Origin: Nostoc favosum CHAB5714
Lineage (GTDB): Bacteria; Cyanobacteriota; Cyanobacteriia; Cyanobacteriales; Nostocaceae
NCBI RefSeq assembly: GCF_020829495.1
Contig: NZ_JAIVFQ010000020.1
Location: 1-64,000, forward strand
Length of the DNA: 64,000 nt
Direction: 5' to 3'
The translations under genes were made by a program, and so were the position numbers. Positions 27,001-35,156 of this stretch are shown here, piece after piece; within the stretch, counting starts at the first letter, position 1; the number at the start of each line of letters is the position of its first letter. Below the pieces are notes generated by a model. The model searched no databases. It was not told the DNA's origin and was given only the letters and a program-made list of their open reading frames with translations.

Positions 27001-27771
27001 ATGAAAGAACTAATCGAACTTCCAGTAGAAGGTTTAACTCCAGCGATGCAAGCCAGTCTCCTCAGAGAATTGATCAAACAGCTTAACATTCCTGATGATA
27101 AATTTGAAGAATCTGCAAAAAAGCCTCCAACTGCTGAGGAAAGAAAAGAGGCTGTGCTAAGGTTGAATTCGGAAATTAACAGAATCAGTGAAGTAGTGCA
27201 AGATGAAGCAAAAGTAAACTCTACAGAAATTAAACCTATCACTTTTGTTAATCAAGTTAATCAAGAGTCATCTTCACAAGGCGAAGCAAGCCAGTTTACA
27301 CGAACGACAATTGAACCAGAGGTTCTAAAAAACCCCACAAATAAAAATGACGACAATAATGGCAACCCAGTAGAAGAGAGTCCAGAAGATAGAGTACAAT
27401 CTCTTACCGCCGATTCTCAAATTAGACAGTTTGTTATTCCTGTAATTTTAGACCACTTAGATATATTTGGAAAATCAGATAAAGAGATACAAGGGATCAT
27501 TTATAAAGGTGAAGCATATACTGCAAGTCTAAAATTAGAAGAAGATTCGCAAACTCTTAGCCTTGATAGAAATTTGCCTGATTCCGAACAAAGTCGAGAA
27601 GCACTCTTGGCATCTCGTGACAATAACTCAGAAGATTACTCTATCACCATTAATAATCTCACCAAAGAGGAATTTGAACGTTTCAAGACTCTGTTCAATG
27701 AGCAACAAGCACGCCGCGAACAGAGTCAACAAAAATTCCAAAACCAGGATTCTGCTAAAGAGCTAGATTAA
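27001..27771 (+). CDS. Unknown 256-residue protein following the polyvalent gene
   Basis: It begins 7 bases after the giant gene and is probably co-transcribed. The N-terminal 60 residues are helical (ELPVEGLTPAMQASLLRELI). The middle is rich in N, E, S and P and likely disordered, and the last 115 residues look folded (RQFVIPVILDHLDIFGKSDK). No family is recognised and there are no membrane segments. A role together with the polyvalent protein is inferred from position only. Confidence 0.6.
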   Translation: MKELIELPVEGLTPAMQASLLRELIKQLNIPDDKFEESAKKPPTAEERKEAVLRLNSEINRISEVVQDEAKVNSTEIKPITFVNQVNQESSSQGEASQFTRTTIEPEVLKNPTNKNDDNNGNPVEESPEDRVQSLTADSQIRQFVIPVILDHLDIFGKSDKEIQGIIYKGEAYTASLKLEEDSQTLSLDRNLPDSEQSREALLASRDNNSEDYSITINNLTKEEFERFKTLFNEQQARREQSQQKFQNQDSAKELD

Positions 27772-28013
27772 ATCAACCCAAACCACACGCCATACATAAA
27801 AGCTATAAATCCAAAAATCAGCTTTTTATTAAAACTCAGGGGGGTCTTGGGACAAATAACAACCGCAACAGCAAAATAGTAAAAAGACGCTGTAAAGTCA
27901 AACAAACTCGTCGGGTTAACAGGCAATCTGCCTAACCCGACCAAACATAGCATCCCCATTAAAGACCAAACAACAATCTTTTCTATCCATCCTAAAATTT
28001 TATCGCTTTTCAT
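27768..28013 (-). CDS. Small membrane protein with about three helices
   Basis: An 81-residue hydrophobic protein: helices at about residues 10-30 (IVVWSLMGMLCLVGLG), 37-55 (LFDFTASFYYFAVAVVI) and 62-80 (LIFGFIAFMYGVWFGLI). It is convergent with the preceding plus-strand gene, and the stops overlap by four bases. No family is recognised. Small membrane proteins of this size are common in plasmid conjugation regions, but nothing links it to transfer here. Confidence 0.5.
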   Translation of the reverse strand: MKSDKILGWIEKIVVWSLMGMLCLVGLGRLPVNPTSLFDFTASFYYFAVAVVICPKTPLSFNKKLIFGFIAFMYGVWFGLI

Positions 28014-28267
28014 AAAAAATTATTTATTCCTCCATCAATTCGCTGATAACTATTAAAACCAGTACTGATAAATAAAATCATCTAGTAAATAGATTGCTTA
28101 ATGAAAACTACATAAACCACCCAATTACTTTGTAAAGTTTTTACAAATAATAATAAAGATTTTAAGTTAATTATTTTATAGCCATTGTAAAGATTAAGAA
28201 TTCTAAAAAAGGTAAGTGCTATAAGTATTATTATCAGGGACAATACCAAACCAAAAAAGCATATAAT

Positions 28268-29056
28268 ATGAAACCTATTAATGTTGTCATCATCGAAAAT
28301 GAGAACATATCTAGGATTGGCGCGGCAACAATATTATCTGAAACTGGTGCAATCCAAGTGTGTGGCGTTGCCAAATACGGAAAACAAGGAATAGAAATTG
28401 TTGACAAAGAAAAGCCAGATATCGTAATTATAAATATTGATTTACCGGATATCGATGGCATTGATGTAATAAGCACAATTAAATCCAAACACGCATCAAT
28501 TAGAATAGTGGTTATGACTGCAAATAGCAGCCGAGATACCATTAACGCAGCAATTAGTAATGGCGCAGACTGCTACTACGCTAAAAATAGCGTTAGAGAA
28601 GAAGTAGGAGAAAGATTCGTTGAAGCAGTAATGGCTGCGTACAATAATGAATCATGGATTGACCCAACTATTAATCGTATTCTGATCGATAGTCTCAGGT
28701 CAAATGACACACCCGATAGAAATGCACTAGATTTGTTAAGTGATTTCTCTAATAAAGAAATCACAGTTCTTCAATTAGCTGCCGGAGGCATGAAAAATAA
28801 TGAAATTGCCAATGTAATGTATGTTTCAGAAGGTACAGTAAGGTCATATCTACATAATTCATTTATCAAGCTAGGAGTCAAAGATAGGTTAAACGCTATC
28901 CGCGAAGCAATCCGCCTGGGAATCCTCAGCTTTACAGACATGAAGATCGAAGAAGAAGTTACTCAAGAAACCCACACAAGAGTCAAAACAAACCAAAAAA
29001 GTCAAAAAGATACAGCTAAAACGAGTAATAAGGGATACAAAGGCTGGGTTGCCTAA
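28268..29056 (+). CDS. NarL/LuxR-type response regulator (orphan)
   Basis: A 262-residue two-domain regulator. The receiver domain (1-125) has the phosphoacceptor D58 (NIDLPDIDG), T84 (VVMTAN) and K106 (YYAKNS). The acidic pocket reads E10-N11 instead of the usual two acids. The C-terminal LuxR-type helix-turn-helix (about 168-232) reads LSDFSNKEITVLQLAAGGMK, then NNEIANVMYVSEGTVRSYLH. A basic tail of about 30 residues (KTNQKSQKDTAKTSNKGYKG) follows. No histidine kinase is adjacent, so the partner lies elsewhere. The AT-rich 250 bases upstream probably hold its promoter. Confidence 0.88.
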   Translation: MKPINVVIIENENISRIGAATILSETGAIQVCGVAKYGKQGIEIVDKEKPDIVIINIDLPDIDGIDVISTIKSKHASIRIVVMTANSSRDTINAAISNGADCYYAKNSVREEVGERFVEAVMAAYNNESWIDPTINRILIDSLRSNDTPDRNALDLLSDFSNKEITVLQLAAGGMKNNEIANVMYVSEGTVRSYLHNSFIKLGVKDRLNAIREAIRLGILSFTDMKIEEEVTQETHTRVKTNQKSQKDTAKTSNKGYKGWVA

Positions 29057-29060
29057 AAAA

Positions 29061-29681
29061 TTAATCAACTGCAATTATGCAGCCACCTGAATACTTCTTC
29101 TGCTGGCGGCAAGTTTTAATGATGGCGGCGTTTTTAACATAAATACTACGTGCCATCTTACCTTCATTGGATTTAGCCCAATCTAGAAGCTTTTTATCTT
29201 CAGATTGTAAGATGGCAGATCCAGAACCCGCCTGCTGAAAAGTTACACTTCCAGCGATGGTCTTGTATGTAAAAACACCAATTGCAGTCCCTAAAGCCAG
29301 TACAAAACCCAATACCCCCGCCACTTGTGCCAATCGCCAATTACTTACATCCAAGTGAGGCAAAGCCCCGCCAGCTTGCTTAGTCATCTTAACTAAATCC
29401 TTCGCCGCTTCTGCGATCGCACTCTTTTGTTGTTGTATTGCCACTTTAGAAGCACTATTAAGCTTATCGTCTACCATGTCAGTCCAACCTACCACAAGGG
29501 AGTCAAGCCTACCTGGTAGTTGCTGCAACGCAAACTGAGTTGTACCCAGTTCCGCATATAGGTTAAACAAGGGGTCATCAGGCCGAATACCCAATTTAAG
29601 TATCCAATCAGTAACCTCTACTTTTTTTTCTTCAGAATATTCTGCAACAACTTTTTCAACAACTTTTGCAAGATTAGCCAT
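29061..29681 (-). CDS. Cyanobacterial plasmid protein with one membrane helix (DUF6753-like)
   Basis: A 206-residue protein. The N-terminal soluble part contains DWILKLGIRPDDPLFNLYAE, a hallmark I associate with a family carried on cyanobacterial plasmids. One membrane helix lies at about residues 115-140 (LAQVAGVLGFVLALGTAIGVFTYKT), and the C-terminus has a possible cysteine pair (KTCRQQKKYSGGC). A coiled, lysine-rich stretch precedes the membrane helix. The function is unknown. The stop is 4 bases from the convergent response-regulator gene's stop. Confidence 0.6.
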   Translation of the reverse strand: MANLAKVVEKVVAEYSEEKKVEVTDWILKLGIRPDDPLFNLYAELGTTQFALQQLPGRLDSLVVGWTDMVDDKLNSASKVAIQQQKSAIAEAAKDLVKMTKQAGGALPHLDVSNWRLAQVAGVLGFVLALGTAIGVFTYKTIAGSVTFQQAGSGSAILQSEDKKLLDWAKSNEGKMARSIYVKNAAIIKTCRQQKKYSGGCIIAVD

Positions 29682-29738
29682 AGGTTGTTTTTAAACAGTC
29701 AATTTGAAATCTCACTTTCAATTTGGTAAAGCAAATAA

Positions 29739-30095
29739 TTACCATTTCTCAGATTCAATATCTTCAGTTACATCAAGATTGGAAGGACTTTGTTTACTTA
29801 CACCCGTAGAAACTAATTCTGCACAGTTGATACTTAACCCTAGATAATTAGAAGCTATTCCATTAGAAACAATAGAGTTATGAAAATTCTCCATCCAGTT
29901 GAATACTATCGAACGCTGAATAGTATTAAGAGGGGAGTTAGTTTCAATCAGTTGAGCATAAGGTAAATCAGTATCCTCAAGCAACTGGTAAAAGTCATTA
30001 TGTGTGACTTTACCCATAACTTTGCCGAGACTAGAAGCATAAGCTTGCCGCAGAAGGGGCTGTGAAGCTTGATGTTGCGTCAAATAAATTATCAC
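29739..30095 (-). CDS. Unknown 118-residue protein
   Basis: No family is recognised. The start (MIIYLTQHQASQPLLRQAYA) and SSLGKVMGKVTHNDFYQLLE are partly encoded by two copies of a dispersed CATAA-TTGCCGC repeat, which recurs just upstream. The N-terminal reading may therefore be a by-product of the repeat, with the real start further in. The C-terminal half (NWMENFHNSIVSNGIASNYL) has normal protein composition. Confidence 0.4.
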   Translation of the reverse strand: MIIYLTQHQASQPLLRQAYASSLGKVMGKVTHNDFYQLLEDTDLPYAQLIETNSPLNTIQRSIVFNWMENFHNSIVSNGIASNYLGLSINCAELVSTGVSKQSPSNLDVTEDIESEKW

Positions 30096-30161
30096 TTTTT
30101 TCTATCTTTGGAACCATAAGTTTGCCGCAAGTCGAAATTGGAATCATAAACTTGCCGCGAG
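30015..30161. repeat. Four CATAA-TTGCCGC direct repeats
   Basis: Related words occur at 30015-30029, 30038-30053, 30115-30131 and 30145-30161, with consensus CATAARYTTGCCGCRAG. The last two sit in a 30-bp repeated unit. They lie just downstream of a ribbon-helix-helix gene and across the start of the next frame. A related inverted pair occurs at 30670-30700. They may be operator or iteron-like sites for the RHH protein. Confidence 0.55.
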
Positions 30162-30174
30162 TAATTATAAAATT

Positions 30175-30477
30175 TTATTTCTTTTGTCGCCCTATAAACA
30201 TAGTTACTAAGCGACTCAACTCGCTAAACTGCATTTCTAGCAAGTCAGTTCTTTCTTCTGTGAGTTGAACTTGTTCGTGCAACTTCTCTATACCCTGCTC
30301 CAACAAGTTCACTCTGTCTTCAACCGAATCTTCTGGTAACTCTAAATACTGAGCTATTGCCTCCCTAATTACTTGAGTCCTGTCTTTATCATCAAGAATG
30401 GCACGAGCATCCAGGGCTTCTAACATAGTTTGGGACAATCTGATTGATATAGTTTTATCTTTACCGATTTTTGACAT
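30175..30477 (-). CDS. Ribbon-helix-helix DNA-binding protein with coiled-coil tail
   Basis: A 100-residue protein. The N-terminal RHH domain reads KTISIRLSQTMLEALDARA, followed by RTQVIREAIAQYLELPED; the rest is a leucine-rich coiled coil (VNLLEQGIEKLHEQVQLTEE). I start at the ATG at 30477. The frame is open to 30672, but those 65 extra residues are hydrophobic and unrelated to RHH proteins, and the family normally begins a few residues before the first strand. Probably a plasmid-borne autoregulator or antitoxin-like repressor; no toxin-like gene is paired with it. Confidence 0.75.
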   Translation of the reverse strand: MSKIGKDKTISIRLSQTMLEALDARAILDDKDRTQVIREAIAQYLELPEDSVEDRVNLLEQGIEKLHEQVQLTEERTDLLEMQFSELSRLVTMFIGRQKK

Positions 30478-30655
30478 ATTACTTTTGAGATACGACCGTG
30501 ATATTCTTGAGATACAAAAGATCCGGTCAAGCCAGCAATCATATAAAAGTACGCCAAATACAGGGTTTGTTTTTAAATCTGGTTCAGCAAGCGAAAATAA
30601 AAAGCTTACAAAAATCTGAAGCACCAGATATAAAAGCAGAGTCTTGGGAGCAATT

Positions 30656-31258
30656 TCATAAAGCAAGCCCATAAGCTTGCCGTTGCGGCAAAGTTATGGG
30701 TAAAGTCACATTATGTAACCCACCTAAAACTAGTTCCAAGCCGTTTAATTTTTTAATATCAGCTTGGAATTTACTACCTTCATAGTATCGAAATTGCTTG
30801 CTAAAGTAATGATTTTTGACAACAATATAGTCAACCTGACTACCAAAATGCTGATACAAATCCTGAAGATATTCTTCAACACAATCTTTACGATGTGATA
30901 TTGGGTGCAAGAAAGTAACACGATATCCCAGACAGTTAAGATTTTCTATCAGTGAAACATCTCTATCAAAAAACTTGAATTATCGGAGATTTTGACCTGG
31001 CATATCAGTCAAAATAACTTCAATTTTCGGAAACATTTCTAAGTCGAGTAATAACCTATCAGAATCACCTCTAGAGAATCCCAAATGGTTTATCTCAAAG
31101 CGTTGTGTTTGATACATCGATAGCTTATTGCGATGCCCGTGGTAGAAAACACGCACATTGAGTTTATTTTTCAAGTACAATTCTAGCAATAGCCTAGAAG
31201 CTGTAGACTTACCTACACGAGCATCACCCGATGTAATCACAAAACGCTTTCTAAACAT
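30656..31258 (-). pseudogene. ParA/MinD-like ATPase gene interrupted by an in-frame stop
   Basis: Two frames in the same phase, 31258-30980 and 30910-30656, are separated only by a TAA at 30980-30982. Read through, they give one 200-residue P-loop ATPase: Walker A GDARVGKSTAS (11-21), Walker B VILTDMPGQ (about 82-90), then after the stop FKFFDRDVSLIENLNCLGYR and VDYIVVKNHYF. The latter matches VDYIVVKNLF of the intact gene just upstream. The signature lysine of the deviant Walker A is replaced (DARVGKS). It is shorter at the C-terminus than its paralogue, ending in repeat-derived sequence. Most likely a duplicated gene killed by a nonsense mutation. Confidence 0.75.
30670..30700. repeat. Inverted pair of the CATAA-TTGCCG repeat
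   Basis: CCATAAGCTTGCCG at about 30669-30682 is followed by its inverse CGGCAAAGTTATGG at 30686-30699. Each arm matches the repeats at 30015-30161. It lies at the 3' end of the broken ATPase gene, where it could act as a hairpin or a protein site. Confidence 0.5.
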
Positions 31259-31281
31259 AATAAACTAAGCAAACTACTAAA

Positions 31282-32199
31282 TTAAGCAGCTATATTTTCA
31301 GATTTTAAATTTGAATCTTGATTTTTAACTTTTTCTTTTTCTTCATTTTCTCTAAGCTCTTTAGATTTTTCAACAACTGCTGGATAGTAACAATCATCTG
31401 GTTGTATATCAAAGCCAAATAAATTAAATGCTGGCTTAATTTGCGCTTCAAACTCAGCAAGCCAAGATTTAATTCTCGACTTAATCACAATATTTGTTCC
31501 TTTATGAGTCTGACCTTCATTAAATGTCAGAGCATGGCGGTCAATAAAGTCGTAGGATTTGTAGAATAAATCTGGCATCACAAGTTCTACCAGACCTTCT
31601 GCAAGCATATTTTGACGCAGAGAAGCGTCATTATAACGCTCAAATTTTTCTTCTTCACCATGAAATAAGTTCTTGACGACAATATAATCTACTTGATCTT
31701 TACAAAGTTCGCGCAGTTTTTCTAGAACATTTATGGAATCAAGAACTCTACTAATCACTGAAACCATCGTAACTTGACAATTAATATCGGTTTTAAGCAC
31801 TTCAAAAAATGAAAGCTCTTTGACATAACTCTCAAAAAAACCTCCAGATTGTGCTGGTAAGTCTAATAGTGTAATAGGACAATCACTCTCATCTAAATTA
31901 ATTAATAAATCGTCAGCACCACCTCTATGAAAGATATCAATGTAACGTATTATCGGTCGGTAGTCTTTTTTGAAATATCTTTCTAACTGAGGATTTCTTA
32001 AGTCAGCTTCATAAGTAACACAGGGTAAATTTTTATTAATGTACAGTTGAAATAGCGCTCGTGCAAAGGTGCTTTTTCCTACACCACCTTTATCACCTGT
32101 GACAATTATTAGCCGCTTTTGAGGTTTACTATTATTACTATTGGTTGTATTATCATCAGACATGACTTTTTTACCCTTATTGTTTCTATTTGAAGACAT
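31282..32199 (-). CDS. ParA/MinD-like P-loop ATPase
   Basis: A 305-residue SIMIBI-class ATPase. The deviant Walker A is complete (GDKGGVGKST, residues 35-44), followed by CVTYEADLRNPQLERYF and Walker B-like ITLLDLPAQSGGFFE, then VDYIVVKNLFHGEEEKFERY. The first 28 residues are polar and disordered. The C-terminus (about 275-305) is charged. It differs clearly from the partition ParA at 4144-4947 and has no ParB neighbour, so it is more likely an accessory plasmid or transfer ATPase than the main segregation motor. A broken paralogue follows 23 bases downstream. Confidence 0.8.
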   Translation of the reverse strand: MSSNRNNKGKKVMSDDNTTNSNNSKPQKRLIIVTGDKGGVGKSTFARALFQLYINKNLPCVTYEADLRNPQLERYFKKDYRPIIRYIDIFHRGGADDLLINLDESDCPITLLDLPAQSGGFFESYVKELSFFEVLKTDINCQVTMVSVISRVLDSINVLEKLRELCKDQVDYIVVKNLFHGEEEKFERYNDASLRQNMLAEGLVELVMPDLFYKSYDFIDRHALTFNEGQTHKGTNIVIKSRIKSWLAEFEAQIKPAFNLFGFDIQPDDCYYPAVVEKSKELRENEEKEKVKNQDSNLKSENIAA

Positions 32200-32863
32200 A
32201 ACATTCCTCTACAAAGCAAATACACTTTGTTGATGTAAACCGAAACTTTTAAACCTTATTTTGAAGAAAAGAATTCATTTGTAATAATTAAACACATTTA
32301 GTATAAGCAACTTTTTACGATAAAACTAGTTGATTATACAGGTTCTCCGCAAACCACATAAAATAGCTATATCCTTCCATGAATACTTCTAGAATAAATA
32401 ATTAAAAGTATACTTATGCAAAAATGTCAATACCTGCATCAATTCTAAAATGCTCATATTCTTGCCCTAAAAATTAGCTATATGATGGAGCCAATAAAGA
32501 TTCATTATTCAATGAAAACTAACTACTTTGTTTTACATAGATTGGTTTTAGTATGTAACCTTTACCTCAAAAAGCCAATCAACAAAACTTCAATATTTAA
32601 GCAGCATTTGTTGATATATAAATTAGTAATAAATTTTGTTTAGTTTGCCAAAAATATCATAAAATATGAAAATATATACAAAAATGTATGGAATTTACTC
32701 AGCTAAAATGTCATCGAATAAACTTATAAAAATCACAAAAATTACCAAATGAAAGATATGCCTAGTGTAACCTCATAGAAGGCTACTCAACAAAAAGACA
32801 AAGCTAAAGATATGCGGGTTTAGAATCACCTTTTTAGTCTGGTGAAGACTTTGATGATGATTT
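32200..32863. other. Long AT-rich intergenic region
   Basis: This stretch of about 660 bases is strongly AT-rich with no credible gene on either strand. It holds A/T-rich near-repeats (AAAATATGAAAATATATAC at about 32660-32680) but no regular iterons or strong hairpins that I can see. It probably contains the promoter for the ATPase gene. Confidence 0.4.
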
Positions 32864-33157
32864 CTAGTCAGTTTCACTATCATCATCTAGCCAGTCATCA
32901 TCTTCCTCTTCCTCAGCAAAAGCTAGTTCAAATACTTCTTGTAACTCCTCTGAATCTATAAGTCCATCATCATTAATGCAAAGGCCTTTTCTACAGTCTT
33001 TACAGATAACCTCACCTATTTCTGTATAAAGTAAATCGCTAGATGAGCCGCAACTGAAACAACCATAGTTAAACTTATCAAACTTTTCTAGAATTCTAAT
33101 TGCAATGTTTTTGTCTTCTATGTCGAATTGCTCCATTGCCCATTTGATATCTAGCAT
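32864..33157 (-). CDS. Zinc-ribbon protein with acidic tail
   Basis: A 97-residue protein with two CxxC knuckles, C33-x2-C36 and C52-x2-C55, spaced as in a treble-clef or zinc-ribbon fold (CFSCGSSSDLLYTEIGEVIC, then KDC). A strongly acidic C-terminus follows (FAEEEEDDDWLDDDSETD). No family name is assigned. Acidic tails of this kind occur in proteins that contact nucleic-acid-binding partners or mimic DNA charge. Confidence 0.6.
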   Translation of the reverse strand: MLDIKWAMEQFDIEDKNIAIRILEKFDKFNYGCFSCGSSSDLLYTEIGEVICKDCRKGLCINDDGLIDSEELQEVFELAFAEEEEDDDWLDDDSETD

Positions 33158-33427
33158 AGTTATTTTCTGGTAGATTGAGCTTTGCTATAGCTTTTGATTA
33201 TCCCTCAAAACTAATCAATAAATACACTTGTGGAATAGTGCTACTGATCCGCAGTTGTTACAGTGCGATCGCTTTTGTGAAAGGTGCGATGCCTACGCTG
33301 GTAACTGGGCGCGTCCGTTGTGCGGGCTGTTCGGTGTCGCATTTTCCCTTTAAGAGTATCTCATCGCTACCATGCCAAAAAACGAACTAAAAGCATAAGC
33401 TTGTTAGCCCCACTTCTCCTCTAAAAA
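33158..33427. other. Intergenic region with HIP1 and GC-rich words
   Basis: Contains GCGATCGC at about 33266 and GC-rich words at 33280-33350 resembling dispersed Nostoc repeats. No gene is supported. Confidence 0.35.
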
Positions 33428-33694
33428 TTAATCCGCTCCCTCTGTCTTATCTTCTGAGGAATTCTGGGAAGAAATTTTTTTGGCGATCGCATCCAATATT
33501 GTTGATATCTGATCGGGACTATTTAAATTAACTTGGTATACATTCGTAGCATGAACTTGATTACTCCCTATTACCACTTGTAACCCAGGTTCACCCAGCA
33601 GATGCTTGATTAACTTAGCTTTTCCCTCGGCATCCAAGTGATCGCAGTTTTCCATTAATTTTTCTAAAAAATCATCCTCACCCTTATTTACCAC
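33428..33694 (-). CDS. Unknown 88-residue protein downstream of the XRE regulator
   Basis: A small soluble protein: helical start (DDFLEKLMENCDHLDAEGKA, KLIKHLLG), then a beta-like segment (LQVVIGSNQVHATNVYQVNL) and a charged tail. It lies 39 bases after the XRE-type gene on the same strand, so the two probably form an operon. No family is recognised. Confidence 0.5.
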   Translation of the reverse strand: MVNKGEDDFLEKLMENCDHLDAEGKAKLIKHLLGEPGLQVVIGSNQVHATNVYQVNLNSPDQISTILDAIAKKISSQNSSEDKTEGAD

Positions 33695-33733
33695 AATAAG
33701 CGCCTAAGTGTATATCAAAAATTTCTCAGGCTA

Positions 33734-34087
33734 TCATACTGCTACTTGCAGGTCTGTAGTATCCGTATTTTTTCCAGATATGGCCCCTGGTTGTAATACC
33801 CAAGCGGCAATCGCTTGTAGTATTTCAGCTTTTTCTTTAGGTGTGGCAGATTCAATTAGTTGAATAGGCGTTAACTCAACTACTCCTATTCTCGCTAGTG
33901 CTGGAATTCTACAATTTTCTGGCAGGGCATGAAGGATTTTGAAGTAATTACCAGCTTTTAGGTCGTTTTTGCCATCAAGAAACTTACTAATAGTACTCTC
34001 GTGGACACCAGCCCTAACAGAAATTTCTCTTGCTGTTAAGCAACTTTCCTTAATTGCTGTAATTAATATTTCTTGATGTTTATCCAT
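33734..34087 (-). CDS. XRE/Cro-type helix-turn-helix regulator
   Basis: A 117-residue protein. The N-terminal 55 residues form a lambda-repressor-like HTH (ILITAIKESCLTAREISVRA, then GVHESTISKFLDGKNDLKAG). The C-terminus is helical. It is divergent from the replication initiator-like gene across 187 bases, so it may control replication gene expression and thus copy number. That role is inferred from position. Confidence 0.75.
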   Translation of the reverse strand: MDKHQEILITAIKESCLTAREISVRAGVHESTISKFLDGKNDLKAGNYFKILHALPENCRIPALARIGVVELTPIQLIESATPKEKAEILQAIAAWVLQPGAISGKNTDTTDLQVAV

Positions 34088-34274
34088 ATTGCCACTACTT
34101 GCTTTTTTTCAAGTTATTGAATACTATCAAATCTGTCTAGAAAATACAATTTAGCAAAAATCACACTGGCTTAATGGTGCTGGGGTGACAGTTTTGTGAA
34201 ATTTTAGCGACTTTTACAACAAACTAGCTCTACTTGCATATGCGGGTAAGGGCAAAACTCATTTTATCCATATT

Positions 34275-35141
34275 ATGACAGACACAAAGATTCAGGGGAA
34301 GTTCTACCCGCTCCAACATGAAGAATGGCTAAGAGCCTGCCGGGAACTAACCCCAGCACAGAGGGATGTACTCTACTACCTTCGCACTCTCGACCCATAC
34401 AGCACCGGAATGGAAGTATCACCCTCAAGGATTGCCAAGGATTTATCTACCGCAGAAAAGCCAGTTCACCGCAGCACTGTAGGCCGTGCCCTCAAAGCGT
34501 TGGATGAAAAGGGATTTGTCGATATGGAGCTTCTTAAGGTTAAGGTTCACGTTCTCACCAAAGGCTTGCACTGTTGCGATGAGGTAACAAGTTGTGATGA
34601 GGCAACAAGTTGCGATGAGACAACAAGTTGCGATGAGGCAACAAGTTGTGATGAGGCAACAAGTTGCGATGAGACAACTTTGTTGCCTGACCGCAACTTA
34701 GGTGATCATGACGCAACTTGCGCGATCGCTACGCAACTTGCGCGATCGCCACGCAACAAGCACGAGCCAGAAGTATTACCAGATAAAGATTCCAGCACAC
34801 CTAAGATTAATAAGACTTATTTAGAATTTATAGACTCTCTCTCAGAAACCGAGCGAGCGAATTTTTTGAATTTTTGTGAGGAAAAGACAAAGAACCTCAG
34901 CCAGCCAGTGAATGACATTGAGGCTTGGTTAGCTCACACCACTAAAGCTGGACAGAACCGTTGGGAAGTTTATTACAAAAAATTTGTGACGTACCAACAA
35001 GCCGAGTCCAAAAAATCTCAAAGTAGCCGTAGCAGTCAAATGAAAAAGTTTCAAGAGGAACTTGAGCAACAACGACAACAAGCTATGTCCATGTACGGCA
35101 ACACAAATGAATCAATGGAAGCTTTGCCCAACTCAATCTAA
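34275..35141 (+). CDS. Winged-helix replication initiator-like protein with internal iterons
   Basis: A 288-residue protein. The N-terminal winged helix (about 22-95) reads LTPAQRDVLYYLRTLDPYST, then SPSRIAKDLSTA and HRSTVGRALKALDEKGFVDM, close in style to phage and plasmid initiators. Residues about 100-137 are six copies of a six-residue repeat (SCDEAT), encoded by 18-bp tandem repeats. A linker and a helical C-terminal domain (ETERANFLNFCEEKT, RWEVYYKKFVTYQQ) follow. The DnaB-type helicase gene starts 15 bases later. Initiator, origin repeats inside its gene, then helicase is the arrangement of lambdoid phage replication modules. Plasmid initiator is therefore the best call; no catalytic motif is expected. 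Confidence 0.65.
   Translation: MTDTKIQGKFYPLQHEEWLRACRELTPAQRDVLYYLRTLDPYSTGMEVSPSRIAKDLSTAEKPVHRSTVGRALKALDEKGFVDMELLKVKVHVLTKGLHCCDEVTSCDEATSCDETTSCDEATSCDEATSCDETTLLPDRNLGDHDATCAIATQLARSPRNKHEPEVLPDKDSSTPKINKTYLEFIDSLSETERANFLNFCEEKTKNLSQPVNDIEAWLAHTTKAGQNRWEVYYKKFVTYQQAESKKSQSSRSSQMKKFQEELEQQRQQAMSMYGNTNESMEALPNSI
34573..34680. repeat. Six 18-bp tandem repeats, candidate origin iterons
   Basis: Units start at 34573, 34591, 34609, 34627, 34645 and 34663, with consensus GTTGYGATGAGRCAACAA. Only the C/T at position 5, the G/A at 12, the T at 13 of unit 1 and the end of unit 6 vary. Each unit has inverted arms (GTTGC/GCAAC). Inside a winged-helix initiator gene, next to the elements at 34692-34760, these look like replication iterons. 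Confidence 0.75.
34692..34760. repeat. Four CGCAACTT elements at exact 20-bp spacing
   Basis: CGCAACTT or CGCAACAA begins at 34692, 34712, 34732 and 34752. CGCAACTTG is the exact reverse complement of CAAGTTGCG, the core of the 18-bp repeats just upstream, so the same site occurs in both orientations. HIP1 palindromes fall between copies. AT-rich sequence (34800-34835) follows, as at an unwinding region. Confidence 0.7.
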
Positions 35142-35156
35142 AATTTCAAGTTGCTT

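Noticed and set aside
30478..30672. N-terminal 65-codon extension of the RHH gene
   Set aside because: The hydrophobic extension is unrelated to RHH proteins and would put the RHH domain internally; the ATG at 30477 fits the family.
34573..34760. CRISPR-like array
   Set aside because: The repeats are directly adjacent without spacers, lie in a coding gene and have no cas neighbours.
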